Source: Lachnospiraceae bacterium | GTDB taxonomy: Bacteria; Bacillota; Clostridia; Lachnospirales; Lachnospiraceae | Direction: 5' to 3' | NCBI GenBank assembly: GCA_017456585.1 | Contig: JAFTJD010000034.1 | Coordinates: 1 to 45,329, forward strand | Length of the DNA: 45,329 nt | Shown here: piece after piece, positions 33,413 through 45,206 of the stretch | How the letters are laid out: each line of letters starts with the position of its first letter | Numbering within the stretch: the first letter of the stretch is position 1 | The notes under the pieces: model-generated | The model's database searches: none | Told to the model about the DNA's origin: nothing | The model's input: only the letters and a program-made list of their open reading frames with translations | Position numbers and translations under genes: made by a program

Positions 33413-33836
33413 TAAACCAAGCATTTTAAAGATTGTTCTTAAGGCAGTAGCAGCACTTTTTCTCCTATATATGTTTGTAAATATTATGATTTTTACCATA
33501 TTCTATATGGATGAGGTAGGAGATTATGATGATAATCTGGCATATCAGGTAGACGGATGCAACAGATATTATTACCAAAAGGAGTATGCTGAGCTTAGAG
33601 ATTACCTTATGCTTTATAATTCCTATGAAGATGAGTTTGACATGTACTGGGAAATCGTAGATGGGTATGCGGATTACAGACAATACCTGCAGTGGTTGCA
33701 GACTCCGGAAGACAGGGTGCAGGGAAGCAGTGAAATGGCAACTATGTATAAACAGAGAGTAATAGATAATGCCCTCAATTGCAGATTTGAACAAAACAGG
33801 GCACAGCTTACCAAGTATGCTGAAGAAATCAAATAA
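33393..33836 (+). CDS. Small membrane protein, third of three related genes
   Basis: The 147-residue protein lacks a zinc ribbon but has a basic start, one transmembrane helix (about residues 14-36) and the same type of outer domain (NRYYYQKEYAELRDYLMLY). It looks like a shortened member of the set. The ATG at 33393 follows GAAAGG within the second gene; a longer frame from 33357 would overlap more and has no site. The overlap suggests coupled translation. Confidence 0.7.
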   Translation: MAKQKTNKPSILKIVLKAVAALFLLYMFVNIMIFTIFYMDEVGDYDDNLAYQVDGCNRYYYQKEYAELRDYLMLYNSYEDEFDMYWEIVDGYADYRQYLQWLQTPEDRVQGSSEMATMYKQRVIDNALNCRFEQNRAQLTKYAEEIK

Positions 33837-33891
33837 TAATATTTTTAGAAAAAATTTATAGTTAATTGCTTAATAGTTAAGTAGTTTATTA

Positions 33892-33920
33892 TTGACATTT
33901 GAACAAAATATGGATATAAT
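33892..33920 (+). promoter_or_regulatory. Promoter of the MarR/ABC operon
   Basis: Consensus TTGACA (33892-33897), a 17-nt spacer and consensus TATAAT (33915-33920): the strongest promoter in the window. Confidence 0.85.
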
Positions 33921-33924
33921 CGTC

Positions 33925-33955
33925 AAATAGTTAATCATTTATTGGTTAACTATTT
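33925..33955. promoter_or_regulatory. MarR-type operator
   Basis: AAATAGTTAA (33925-33934) and TTAACTATTT (33946-33955) form a perfect 10-bp inverted repeat over the transcription start. Two further ATAGTTAA half-sites lie at 33858-33865 and 33873-33880, before the -35 box. The consensus promoter plus this site fits repression by the MarR protein encoded next. Confidence 0.75.
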
Positions 33956-33975
33956 TTGCGTAGAAAGGAGACAAC

Positions 33976-34443
33976 ATGGAGAGTACATTTACACCGGAAG
34001 AGCTTCGAATGATGATACGAAAACTTTCGTATACCGACAGATTGCATCATTCTTGTATTGAAAAAAATGTGCAGGAACTGGGTATACATAGAAATCAACA
34101 CATGATTTTGATGTACCTTTCAAATAATGAAGTGGAATCACAGAAGGCTATTGCAGAGAAGTTTAATATAAGCACCGCTGCGGTTGCTACAACGCTTAAG
34201 ACTCTTGAGAAAAACGGTTACATAATGAGAGCTGCTTGTGAAGATGATACCAGAAAAAATAATATAGCCATAACAGAAAAAGGAATAGCTGTTATAGAGA
34301 CATCAAAGAAAAAATTTGATATTGTTGATAAAGAGATGGTCAAAGGAATAAGTAGGGAACAATTCGATACATTTTGTGAAATTCTTGAATTGTTTCAGAA
34401 TAACCTGATAGAACTTGAGTCAAATAACAATTTCAAATCATAA
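33976..34443 (+). CDS. MarR-family transcriptional repressor
   Basis: The 155-residue protein has the MarR winged helix: NQHMILMYLSNNEVESQKAIAEKFNISTAAVATTLKTLEKNGYIMRAACEDDTRKNNIAITEKG in pieces over residues 38-100, with the DDTRKN wing. Flanking helices form the dimer. It sits directly before a heterodimeric ABC exporter pair (24 nt gap) behind an inverted-repeat operator, so it likely represses the pair until an exported compound binds. The start follows AAAGGAG. Confidence 0.92.
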   Translation: MESTFTPEELRMMIRKLSYTDRLHHSCIEKNVQELGIHRNQHMILMYLSNNEVESQKAIAEKFNISTAAVATTLKTLEKNGYIMRAACEDDTRKNNIAITEKGIAVIETSKKKFDIVDKEMVKGISREQFDTFCEILELFQNNLIELESNNNFKS

Positions 34444-34467
34444 TAATATATAATGGAGGAAGAAAAT

Positions 34468-36264
34468 ATGAAAAGATGGTTTAAGTACATAAAACCTTAT
34501 TTGCCATTTTTTATCCTTGGACCACTATGTATGATTATTGAAGTAGTAGGCGAAATGATGATGCCTAAGTTACTCGCGACAATCATGGATTACGGACTTG
34601 GAGAAAAGGATGCATCACAGGCTTCAGGCTTTGTTAAGTGGATATATGAGGTTCTCGGTGAAGGACGTTCACCATTTGTTATTGCTATCATGGTTGGAAT
34701 GATTATGACAGCAATCATTATGATGCTCGGAGGTGTTGGAGGAGCTTATTTCGGTGCCAAGGCATCGGTTAATTTTGCGGCAGATTTAAGAGAAGATTTG
34801 TTCAGACATGTTCAGAAATTTTCATTCGCTAACATTGATAAGTTCAGTACAGGTTCACTGGTAACGCGTCTTACCAATGATGTTACACAGATGATGAATT
34901 TTATGAATATGTTACTTCGTATGTGTCTTCGTTCACCGGGTATGCTAATCGGTGGAATTATCATGGCGATTTCACTTAATCCTACGCTTACACTTACGAT
35001 TGCGGTTGTATTTCCGCTCTTATTAATTGCAATTGCAATTATTATCAGTATAGGTTTTCCGCGTTTTGCAAAGATGCAGGAAAAGATAGATGCACTCAAT
35101 GCTACGGTTCAGGAAAGTGTTACAAATGTAAGAGTTGTAAAATCTTTCGTTCGTGAAGATTATGAGATTGATAAATTTGCCAATTCTAACGCGAATTTAA
35201 AGAAAGCAGGAAGAAATGCTATCGGAGTAATGATTTTTATGTCTCCGGTTATGACATTCTTTATGAATGCAACTACAATTGCCGTTATGTGGTTCGGTGG
35301 AAATATGCTTATAGATTCAACTATGACTACCGGTGATATGACAGCGTTTGTTACATATATTACTCAGATTCTTTCTTCACTCATGATGGTTACCATGATG
35401 TTTGTCGGTATGTCAAGAGCTATTGCGTCAGGAAAGCGTATAGCTGAGGTGCTTGATGAGAAGCTTGATATTACGGATGAAGGTATATCAGAGGAAGATG
35501 CCCAAAGAGTAGTTAATAAAGGTGATATAGAGTTTAAGAATGTTTCTTACAGATATTATAAGAACAGCGAGGAAAAGGTTATCGATAATGTTAACCTTAA
35601 GATTGAGGCCGGTAAAACAGTCGGTATAATCGGTTCAACAGGTTCAGGCAAGACTACACTTGTATCTTTGATTTCAAGACTTTATGATGTTGATGAGGGT
35701 GAAGTACTTGTAGATGGTGTTAATGTAAAGAATTACAGCCTTTTTAACCTTAGAGAGGGCGTTGGCGTGGTTCTTCAGAAAAATGTCCTGTTCTCAGGAA
35801 CAATTGAAGAAAATCTTCGTTGGGGAAATGAGAATGCCACTATGGAAGAGATCAGGGCAGCAGCAGAAAGTGCACAGGCCGATGGCTTTGTTATGGCATT
35901 TAATGATGGCTATGATACAGTGCTTGATCAGGGCGGTACAAATGTATCCGGTGGACAGAAGCAAAGACTTTGTATTGCAAGAGCGCTTCTTAAACAGCCT
36001 AAGATTATAATCTTTGACGATTCAACAAGTGCGGTAGATACTGCAACTGAGGCAAAGATAAGAACAGCCTTCAGAACCTCACTTAAGGATTCTACCAAAA
36101 TTATTATTGCACAGCGTATATCATCGGTTATTGATGCAGACCAGATAATAGTTATAAACGATGGTAAGATTACAGGTGTCGGAACTCATGATGAGCTTAT
36201 AGGCAACAATACTGAATATCAGGAAATATATTACTCCCAGATGGATAAGAAGGAGGCGAACTAG
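34468..36264 (+). CDS. ABC exporter half-transporter (degenerate-site subunit) under MarR control
   Basis: The 598-residue protein has six membrane helices and an ATPase with Walker A GSTGSGKTT and signature VSGGQKQRLCIARAL. Walker B is IIIFDDSTSAVD with Asp in place of the catalytic Glu, and the H-loop His is Gln (IIAQRISS). It is thus the degenerate half of a heterodimeric exporter. The start at 34468 has GGAGGAAG; an ATG at 34453 is inside the site and was rejected. The partner gene begins directly after its stop codon. Confidence 0.94.
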   Translation: MKRWFKYIKPYLPFFILGPLCMIIEVVGEMMMPKLLATIMDYGLGEKDASQASGFVKWIYEVLGEGRSPFVIAIMVGMIMTAIIMMLGGVGGAYFGAKASVNFAADLREDLFRHVQKFSFANIDKFSTGSLVTRLTNDVTQMMNFMNMLLRMCLRSPGMLIGGIIMAISLNPTLTLTIAVVFPLLLIAIAIIISIGFPRFAKMQEKIDALNATVQESVTNVRVVKSFVREDYEIDKFANSNANLKKAGRNAIGVMIFMSPVMTFFMNATTIAVMWFGGNMLIDSTMTTGDMTAFVTYITQILSSLMMVTMMFVGMSRAIASGKRIAEVLDEKLDITDEGISEEDAQRVVNKGDIEFKNVSYRYYKNSEEKVIDNVNLKIEAGKTVGIIGSTGSGKTTLVSLISRLYDVDEGEVLVDGVNVKNYSLFNLREGVGVVLQKNVLFSGTIEENLRWGNENATMEEIRAAAESAQADGFVMAFNDGYDTVLDQGGTNVSGGQKQRLCIARALLKQPKIIIFDDSTSAVDTATEAKIRTAFRTSLKDSTKIIIAQRISSVIDADQIIVINDGKITGVGTHDELIGNNTEYQEIYYSQMDKKEAN

Positions 36265-39657
<3,393 letters not shown>

Positions 39658-39659
39658 GA

Positions 39660-39777
39660 AAATTACGTCAGTACTTAACAAAGAAAAATACGGGCATTGT
39701 ACGCAGATAAATCAAATTTAAGATTATCTGTATGCAATGCCCGTGTTTGGTTTTCTGAGTTTAGTACTGTTACGTTT
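39660..39777. terminator. Extended fold-back terminator between GH53 gene and argC
   Basis: ACGGGCATTGTACGCAGATAA (39690-39710 region) pairs with its near complement at 39724-39744. The symmetry goes on outward through GTCAGTACTTAA and TTTAGTACTG. It separates two converging genes and probably ends both transcripts. Confidence 0.7.
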
Positions 39778-39798
39778 TTCACCAAGTGAAAGCGTGTC

Positions 39799-40746
39799 TT
39801 AAAGGTTAAGACCGGTTGCCTCGTCAATACCAAGCATGATGTTCATGCACTGGATAGCTGCTCCGGAAGCACCTTTTCCGAGGTTATCAAACTGTGAAGA
39901 AAGAACGATTCTTTCATCATTACCTGTTATAAATATTCTTAATCCGTCCCAGCCTGAACATGCATTGCCTGCAAGCATATTGCCTTCGCCTGCCTGTGCA
40001 TCAAGCGGCATTACCTTTACGAAGCGCTGACCTTCATAGAATTTGCTAAACATTGCATGAACTTCATTAAGAGTCTTAGCCTTATTAAGCATATGAGTAT
40101 ATACAGGAACAGTCATTACCATTCCGCTATAGTAATCACAGATGATAGGAGAGAATAAAGGTTCACGCTCAAGTCCCGGAATTTTCTTCATCTCCTTAAG
40201 GTGCTTATGCTGCTGTGTAAGAGCATATTCTCTTGGAGCGTTGTAGTCGTTAGGTCTTTCTTCTGCTTCATAAGCAGCGATGACTTTTTTACCTGCTCCG
40301 CTGTAACCTGAAAGACCAAATGCGCTTACAGGATAATCTGCAGGCATAAGACCTTCTGCAATCATAGGATATACCAATGATATAAAGCCTGTTGCATAGC
40401 AACCCGGAACTGCGATACGCTTGCCGTTCTTTATGTTTTCTCTGTGTGTAGCACTAAGCTCCGGAAATCCGTAAGACCAGTCCGGTAATGTTCTGTGTGC
40501 CGTAGACGCATCGATAATACGTACATTATCATTTTCTACTAATGAAACAGCTTCCCTTGCAGCATCATCAGGAAGGCAGAGAAATGTGATGTCTGATGCA
40601 TTTATGTATTTCTTACGCTCATTTAAGTCTTTTCTAAGCTCAGAAGGAATAGTAAGGAGCTCAATATCTGTACGATTCTGGAAACGCTCCATAATTCTTA
40701 AACCGGTAGTTCCTTCACTACCATCAATATATATCTTGGTTTTCAT
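39799..40746 (-). CDS. argC: N-acetyl-gamma-glutamyl-phosphate reductase, type 2
   Basis: ArgC reduces N-acetylglutamyl phosphate to the semialdehyde, step three of arginine synthesis. The 315-residue protein is the shorter type-2 form: it starts KIYIDGSEGTTGLRI (NADP loop) and has catalytic Cys116 in VPGCYATG and the GLSGYSGAGK region. The start follows AAGGAGGT. Other arg genes are not adjacent, but an ARG-box-like site lies between its promoter and start codon. Confidence 0.95.
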   Translation of the reverse strand: MKTKIYIDGSEGTTGLRIMERFQNRTDIELLTIPSELRKDLNERKKYINASDITFLCLPDDAAREAVSLVENDNVRIIDASTAHRTLPDWSYGFPELSATHRENIKNGKRIAVPGCYATGFISLVYPMIAEGLMPADYPVSAFGLSGYSGAGKKVIAAYEAEERPNDYNAPREYALTQQHKHLKEMKKIPGLEREPLFSPIICDYYSGMVMTVPVYTHMLNKAKTLNEVHAMFSKFYEGQRFVKVMPLDAQAGEGNMLAGNACSGWDGLRIFITGNDERIVLSSQFDNLGKGASGAAIQCMNIMLGIDEATGLNL

Positions 40747-40765
40747 GATAAAACCTCCTTGTAAT

Positions 40766-40783
40766 TATGCATATTTATTCATG
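40766..40783 (-). promoter_or_regulatory. ARG box (ArgR/AhrC operator) of argC
   Basis: On the minus strand CATGAATAAATATGCATA closely follows the AhrC consensus CATGAATAAAAATKCAAK. It sits just downstream of the promoter's transcription start, a good place for repression by arginine-bound ArgR. Confidence 0.65.
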
Positions 40784-40795
40784 CCATTGAACATG

Positions 40796-40824
40796 ATTAT
40801 AATGTGCATTTACAAAAAAGTCAA
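40796..40824 (-). promoter_or_regulatory. argC promoter
   Basis: On the minus strand TTGACT (40824-40819), a 17-nt spacer and TATAAT (40801-40796) form a strong promoter. Confidence 0.75.
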
Positions 40825-40879
40825 TTAGTGATATAATTTAGCATGTAAAAAGGAAAGAGTAGCAAAAGGGGAAATGACT

Positions 40880-41455
40880 ATGATTTCTATAGAAGAAGCT
40901 AATGAAGAACAGCTTTCGGAAATGAAAGGTTGGTTTTTTAAAGAGAATATTCGAATCCAGCAGGAGAATGAACTTCTGCTCGAAGAGCATAAGCGTCTTG
41001 AAGAGGAGAAAAGGCTTCTTGCAGCAGAGAGAAGAAGACTTGAGCAGGATAAGAGATGCCTTGAACAGGAACAGGCAAGATTGCTTAGAATTCGTCAGAG
41101 ACTTGATAAAGATAATGAGCTTTTTAATGATAAGACAGCAGTGCTTATAGATGAGATAAGAAGACTTGCAGATGATAAAGAGAAGCTTGCGAGAGACAAG
41201 GCTCGCTTTGCAAGAGAGAAGACAGCATATTTTGAGCGTAAGAATCGTGAGGCTAAGAAGGCAGCAGCAACTGCTTCAATGCAGGCGGCACCGAAGATGT
41301 TTTTTGTGGGTGTGGATAATGAGGTTGCGCTTAAGAAAAGATATAGGGAGCTTCTTAAGATATTCCATCCGGATAATACTTGCGGTAATACGGATGTGGT
41401 TATTTGCATTAATAAAGAGTATGATGCGCTTAAGAATTTATATTGTACAGGTTAG
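40880..41455 (+). CDS. Coiled-coil protein with a C-terminal J-domain
   Basis: The 191-residue protein is almost entirely Glu/Lys/Arg/Leu-rich coiled coil from residue about 15 to 125 and ends in a J-domain-like segment: LKKRYRELLKIFHPDN with His163-Pro-Asp, then helix 4 with INKEYDALKNLY. HPD is the motif by which J proteins activate Hsp70 (DnaK). No G/F region, zinc finger or peptide-binding domain follows, so it is not DnaJ itself. It may recruit DnaK to a partner bound by the coiled coil. The ATG at 40880 is 8 nt from GGGG; ATG 40874 is too close. Confidence 0.75.
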   Translation: MISIEEANEEQLSEMKGWFFKENIRIQQENELLLEEHKRLEEEKRLLAAERRRLEQDKRCLEQEQARLLRIRQRLDKDNELFNDKTAVLIDEIRRLADDKEKLARDKARFAREKTAYFERKNREAKKAAATASMQAAPKMFFVGVDNEVALKKRYRELLKIFHPDNTCGNTDVVICINKEYDALKNLYCTG

Positions 41456-41460
41456 GAGTG

Positions 41461-41510
41461 AGGAGTTGTTGCAAAATGAATTTCACATAATTTTGCGGCG
41501 GCTCCTTTTT
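41461..41510 (+). terminator. Terminator with all-wobble middle stem
   Basis: AGGAG, TTGTT and GCAAAAT pair with ATTTTGC, GGCGG and CTCCT in one 17-bp stem (four G-U pairs in the middle), followed by TTTTT. A second, exclusive stem TTTCACATAA/TTATGTGAAA (41481-41490, 41509-41518) could replace it. Confidence 0.75.
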
Positions 41511-41530
41511 ATGTGAAAGAGGTGTATTTT

Positions 41531-42628
41531 ATGAAAAAGAAACTTATTTTAATCGGATTATTGCCATTAGCTATTATCATTAACCTGATTGCAAGAAACA
41601 GTCCTTTCGTTGCGGAATATATTTTTGCAAGAGGAATATACAGACTTTATGCAGGAATATGGGGGAGTATAACAAGCATTTTTCCGTTTTCGCTTATGGA
41701 ACTCGGAATTATCGTTCTTCCGATTGCAGCTATTGTTGTTATTGTCTTATGGATAAAAGGGATCATTAAGAATAAAGGAGAAAGACTTAAAAGATTTGGT
41801 AACGGAATACTTAATCTAATATGTGTTTTATCGGTGGTAGTATTCTGGTTTACATGCTTTTGCGGAGTTAATTATCACAGATATACGGTTGCTGAGATTA
41901 TGGATCTTGAGGTGAGGGATTCTTCGGTTGAGGAGCTTAATGAATTATGTATTTATCTTGCGGATAAGGCTAGTGATCTGAGAAAGGATATCACCAATGA
42001 GAAGGATAACGGAGCTATGCTGACTTCTTACAAATCCTTTGGGGCACTCACTAAAGATGCAAGAAAAGCTTATGATAAGCTGGGTGAGACATATGAGCAG
42101 TTTGATTATAAGAATTTCAGGGCTAAGCCCGTACTGTTTTCGCATTTTATGTCATATACCCATATTGTAGGAGTATATTGCGTATTTTCTATGGAAACCA
42201 ATATTAATACAGATGTTCCGGACTATTCGATTCCTGATACGGTACTCCATGAGATGGCACATTCTTATGGATTCATGAGAGAAGACGAAGCCAATTTTAT
42301 CGCATTTATGGCAGGTATCAACTCGGATTCACTTGAAATACAATACAGTGCATATGCACATGCATTGATTCTTGCCGGTAATAAGCTTGCAGGGAAGAAC
42401 TATGATTTGTACAACAAATTATGGACCCATTATGACCAGGGAATCATAAATGATTTCTTCGACAATTCAGAGTATTGGAAGCAATTCGAAGATACTGTAA
42501 TAGAAGAAGTTTCTGATGCAGTCAATGATACATATTTAAAGGTAAATGACCAGAAGGATGGCGTCGAAAGCTACGGCCGAATGGTAGATTTGCTTCTTGC
42601 ATGGCATAGACAAACTAATTCAAAATAA
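41531..42628 (+). CDS. DUF3810 membrane protein with zinc-peptidase-like motif
   Basis: The 365-residue protein has three N-terminal helices (about residues 3-21, 52-74 and 88-108) and a large domain with HEMAH at residues 240-244 and REDEANF 7 residues later, which fits the HExxH...E zinc-metallopeptidase pattern in the DUF3810 family. Family function is not established, and no other peptidase motif was seen. The domain is probably outside the cell. The start at 41531 follows AAAGAGGTG; an upstream GTG (41513) lies in the ribosome-binding region. Confidence 0.85.
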   Translation: MKKKLILIGLLPLAIIINLIARNSPFVAEYIFARGIYRLYAGIWGSITSIFPFSLMELGIIVLPIAAIVVIVLWIKGIIKNKGERLKRFGNGILNLICVLSVVVFWFTCFCGVNYHRYTVAEIMDLEVRDSSVEELNELCIYLADKASDLRKDITNEKDNGAMLTSYKSFGALTKDARKAYDKLGETYEQFDYKNFRAKPVLFSHFMSYTHIVGVYCVFSMETNINTDVPDYSIPDTVLHEMAHSYGFMREDEANFIAFMAGINSDSLEIQYSAYAHALILAGNKLAGKNYDLYNKLWTHYDQGIINDFFDNSEYWKQFEDTVIEEVSDAVNDTYLKVNDQKDGVESYGRMVDLLLAWHRQTNSK

Positions 42629-42631
42629 AGG

Positions 42632-42660
42632 ACATACTTTCCGCACTTCCCTCATATATA
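42632..42660 (+). promoter_or_regulatory. Possible sigma-E-type sporulation promoter
   Basis: ACATACT (42632-42638), a 14-nt spacer and CATATATA (42653-42660) loosely fit the sigma-E pattern expected before spoIIIAA. The -10 match is imperfect. Confidence 0.3.
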
Positions 42661-42780
42661 TTATAAACAGCTATGTTGTCTGCGGCAAAACATAATAAGC
42701 ATGCCGGGGATGCGGGTGAGGCAGAGATTATGAGGGAGCCGGTTCGCAAATGCCAAGTTGATGTGATGGGTGAGGGAAGT

Positions 42781-43692
42781 GTGGAAAAGAATAGGGATGT
42801 TTTGAGGATATTTGCCCTGTCGGTAAGAAAGATACTTGAAGGTTTAGATTTGGATTTTGGGAAGCTTCAGGAGATACGGTTAAGGGTGGGGATGCCGCTT
42901 ATCTTGCTATATGATAACCATGAGTATTTGGTGGATAAAAAGATTGTTAGCAGGGAAGAGATAAATGAGACGGTCGAGTATGTGTGCAATTATTCGGTTT
43001 ATGCGTATGAAGAGGAGCTTAGGCAAGGATTTGTGACAGTTCAGGGTGGACACCGGGTTGGATTTGCAGGTAAGATAGTGTGCGAAAATGACAGAGTGAA
43101 AAGTATAAAGAATATATCTTTTATCAATGTCAGGCTGGCGCATGAAGTAATAGGAGCAGCGAATGTCATACTGCCGTATGTGTATGATAAAGGTTTTCCG
43201 ATGCATACACTTATCATTTCGCCACCCGGATGCGGTAAGACAACTATTCTTAGAGATTTGGTAAGGAGTGTTTCAGAGGGGAATGCATATGCCAAAGGAA
43301 TGACTGTTGGTGTGGTTGATGAACGCTCGGAAATAGCCGCTTGTTATATGGGGATACCACAGAATAAGATAGGGATGAGAACGGATGTACTTGATTGCTG
43401 CCCTAAAGAAAAAGGAATGATAATGTTAATCCGCTCGATGTCACCTAAGGTAATAGCAGTAGATGAAATAGGACAAAGTAAGGATATAGAAGCACTTAAG
43501 TATGTGGCGGGATGTGGATGCAAGCTGTTTGTAACGGTGCACGGGACACGTCTTGAGGATATTAAATCGAAACCATTTTTACAGGATACAGTAAAAGATG
43601 AAATATGGGAAAGGTACATAGTACTTGATAATGTTGGACATGTAGGCAATATTAATTCGATTTATGATAAGAAGGGAATAAGACTTAAGTGA
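42781..43692 (+). CDS. spoIIIAA: Stage III sporulation ATPase SpoIIIAA
   Basis: SpoIIIAA is the secretion-type ATPase of the mother-cell-to-forespore channel. The protein (303 residues from the GTG at 42781) has an R/K-rich ring-building domain (LQEIRLRVGMPLIL...VTVQGGHRVGFAG), Walker A SPPGCGKTT near residue 153 and Walker B VIAVDEIG, all as in the family. The frame is open back to ATG 42673, with ATG at 42730 and 42766 as alternatives; GTG 42781 gives the homologous N-terminus and has GAGGG 4 nt before it, but the choice is uncertain. Confidence 0.9.
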   Translation: MEKNRDVLRIFALSVRKILEGLDLDFGKLQEIRLRVGMPLILLYDNHEYLVDKKIVSREEINETVEYVCNYSVYAYEEELRQGFVTVQGGHRVGFAGKIVCENDRVKSIKNISFINVRLAHEVIGAANVILPYVYDKGFPMHTLIISPPGCGKTTILRDLVRSVSEGNAYAKGMTVGVVDERSEIAACYMGIPQNKIGMRTDVLDCCPKEKGMIMLIRSMSPKVIAVDEIGQSKDIEALKYVAGCGCKLFVTVHGTRLEDIKSKPFLQDTVKDEIWERYIVLDNVGHVGNINSIYDKKGIRLK

Positions 43693-43693
43693 T

Positions 43694-44224
43694 ATGTTTG
43701 GAATAAAGGCATGTGGAATTATTTTGATAATTGTAGCTTCAAGCGGTATTGGTTTTAGCATAAGCAACATAATGAAGCTAAGGCTTTTGGAGCTTGCAGA
43801 GTTAAAGAAACTTATATTAATGTTACGGGGAGAGATAAAATACATAGGTACTCCGCTCGGAGAAGCCTTCGGGGTCATCGGACGAAGAACAAAAGGAATA
43901 TATTCAACACTTTTTCAGGATACTGAGAAGGAACTGGAGAAATTAGACGGAAAAAACATTGCCGATATATGGAAAGAGCAAATGGAAACTGCACAGATGA
44001 TAAAGAAAAGCCACTTGAGTGATAACGACTGGAAGTGGCTTTTAAATTTTGCCCAAAATCTTGGATATCTTGATAAAGAGATGCAGCTTGGAACAATCGA
44101 ACTATATATGGAACAATTGGAGTCTACGCTTGCAGAAGGGAACAGAAGCTACGGCAAAAACAGTAAGCTGTGTAAGTGCCTGGGGATTAGTGCGGGGCTG
44201 CTTCTTACTATAGTATTTCTTTGA
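43694..44224 (+). CDS. spoIIIAB: Stage III sporulation protein SpoIIIAB
   Basis: The 176-residue protein has the SpoIIIAB form: an N-terminal helix (about residues 5-25), a helical hairpin domain with LRGEIKYIGTPLGEAF, and a C-terminal hydrophobic segment (LGISAGLLLTIVFL). It resembles type II secretion GspF-like proteins, and is thought to sit beside SpoIIIAA in the channel. The start is 1 nt after the spoIIIAA stop, so it is translated with it. Confidence 0.95.
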   Translation: MFGIKACGIILIIVASSGIGFSISNIMKLRLLELAELKKLILMLRGEIKYIGTPLGEAFGVIGRRTKGIYSTLFQDTEKELEKLDGKNIADIWKEQMETAQMIKKSHLSDNDWKWLLNFAQNLGYLDKEMQLGTIELYMEQLESTLAEGNRSYGKNSKLCKCLGISAGLLLTIVFL

Positions 44225-44238
44225 CGGAGGAAAAAAGT

Positions 44239-44433
44239 ATGACCGTAAATATAATATTTAAGATAGCTGCTGTGGGAATTCTTGTTTCGGTAATCAGCCA
44301 GATATTAAAACATAGCGGAAGAGAAGAACATGCCTTTTTAACAAGCCTCGCAGGACTTATTCTTGTGTTGTTCTGGATAATACCATACATATATGATTTG
44401 TTTGAAACGATTAAAAATCTGTTTGCTTTATAG
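44239..44433 (+). CDS. spoIIIAC: Stage III sporulation protein SpoIIIAC
   Basis: The 64-residue protein has two hydrophobic helices (about residues 4-22 and 34-52) separated by a short polar turn (KHSGREEHAF), the SpoIIIAC form of about 65-70 residues. The ATG at 44239 follows CGGAGG; a TTG at 44221 has no site. It is a small membrane part of the SpoIIIA complex. Confidence 0.95.
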   Translation: MTVNIIFKIAAVGILVSVISQILKHSGREEHAFLTSLAGLILVLFWIIPYIYDLFETIKNLFAL

Positions 44434-44442
44434 GGGAAGAGT

Positions 44443-44823
44443 ATGTTACAGATTAGTATTTTTGCAATAATTGCCGTGCTTATAGCTATTCAGCTTAAAG
44501 GCATAAAAGCAGAATACAGTTTTTACGCTATTCTGGTGGCAGGAATAATAATTATTTTTTATGGTGTCCAAAAACTTGAAAGTGTTATAGATACGATAAA
44601 TCTTATACAATCTTATATTCCGATAGACACTGTATATATGGGGACGCTCATAAAAATGATGGGCATAACATATCTTACTGAATTCAGCGTAGGTATATGC
44701 AAGGATGCAGGCTATCAAGCTGTTGCCGGCCAAATTGAAGTCTTTGGGAAGCTCACCATTCTTGCCGTAAGTATGCCGGTAATCACTGCTTTGCTCGAAA
44801 CCGTACGCTCACTCCTACTTTAA
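44443..44823 (+). CDS. spoIIIAD: Stage III sporulation protein SpoIIIAD
   Basis: The 126-residue protein has three to four hydrophobic helices and the SpoIIIAD segment MGITYLTEFSVGICKDAGYQAVAGQIEVFGK in its second half (in pieces). It has GGGAAGAG before the start, 9 nt after spoIIIAC. In most relatives spoIIIAE follows closely; here none begins in the remaining 506 bp. Confidence 0.95.
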   Translation: MLQISIFAIIAVLIAIQLKGIKAEYSFYAILVAGIIIIFYGVQKLESVIDTINLIQSYIPIDTVYMGTLIKMMGITYLTEFSVGICKDAGYQAVAGQIEVFGKLTILAVSMPVITALLETVRSLLL

Positions 44824-44940
44824 AGAATCATGCGCATCGCCTTGTACACCCATATTTGCCGATTTCACTAAATACACTTAACACTTCCTTGCCACACCTA
44901 AGTATTATCTCTTAAACTTCGAGCACATATATAGGATTTA

Positions 44941-45206
44941 CTCGCAACTTCTACGACCTTAAGGAGAACTTACACTTTGCACGCTTCGATGTTCGATGGC
45001 ACGCCTCTTCCGTAAACTCGCAAAAGCCATGTCTCTATCATATGATTTCCGAAGGCAACACAGACCGTCAGGGAATTTACTTTGTCATGCTTTATTGAAC
45101 ACGTCTGCTACGCATTTTTATCAACCGTCGATGCTTATTACATGATGTGCGAAGGCAACACAGACCATTAGTGGAACTTGACTTTGCAACGCTTCGATAA
45201 AGCACG
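44941..45206. repeat. Degenerate ~100-bp tandem repeats after spoIIIAD
   Basis: Three related units lie about 100 bp apart. CGAAGGCAACACAGACC occurs exactly at 45050-45066 and 45150-45166, followed in both by GGAA-TT-ACTTTG. ACTTTGCACGCTTCGAT (44974-44990) and ACTTTGCAACGCTTCGAT (45181-45198) mark the first and third units. All six frames are broken. No tRNA or known RNA was recognised. Confidence 0.8.

Noticed and set aside
42673..42780. N-terminal extension of SpoIIIAA from the ATG at 42673
   Set aside because: It has no ribosome-binding site, has no family similarity, and contains the dispersed TTCGCAAATGCC sequence.
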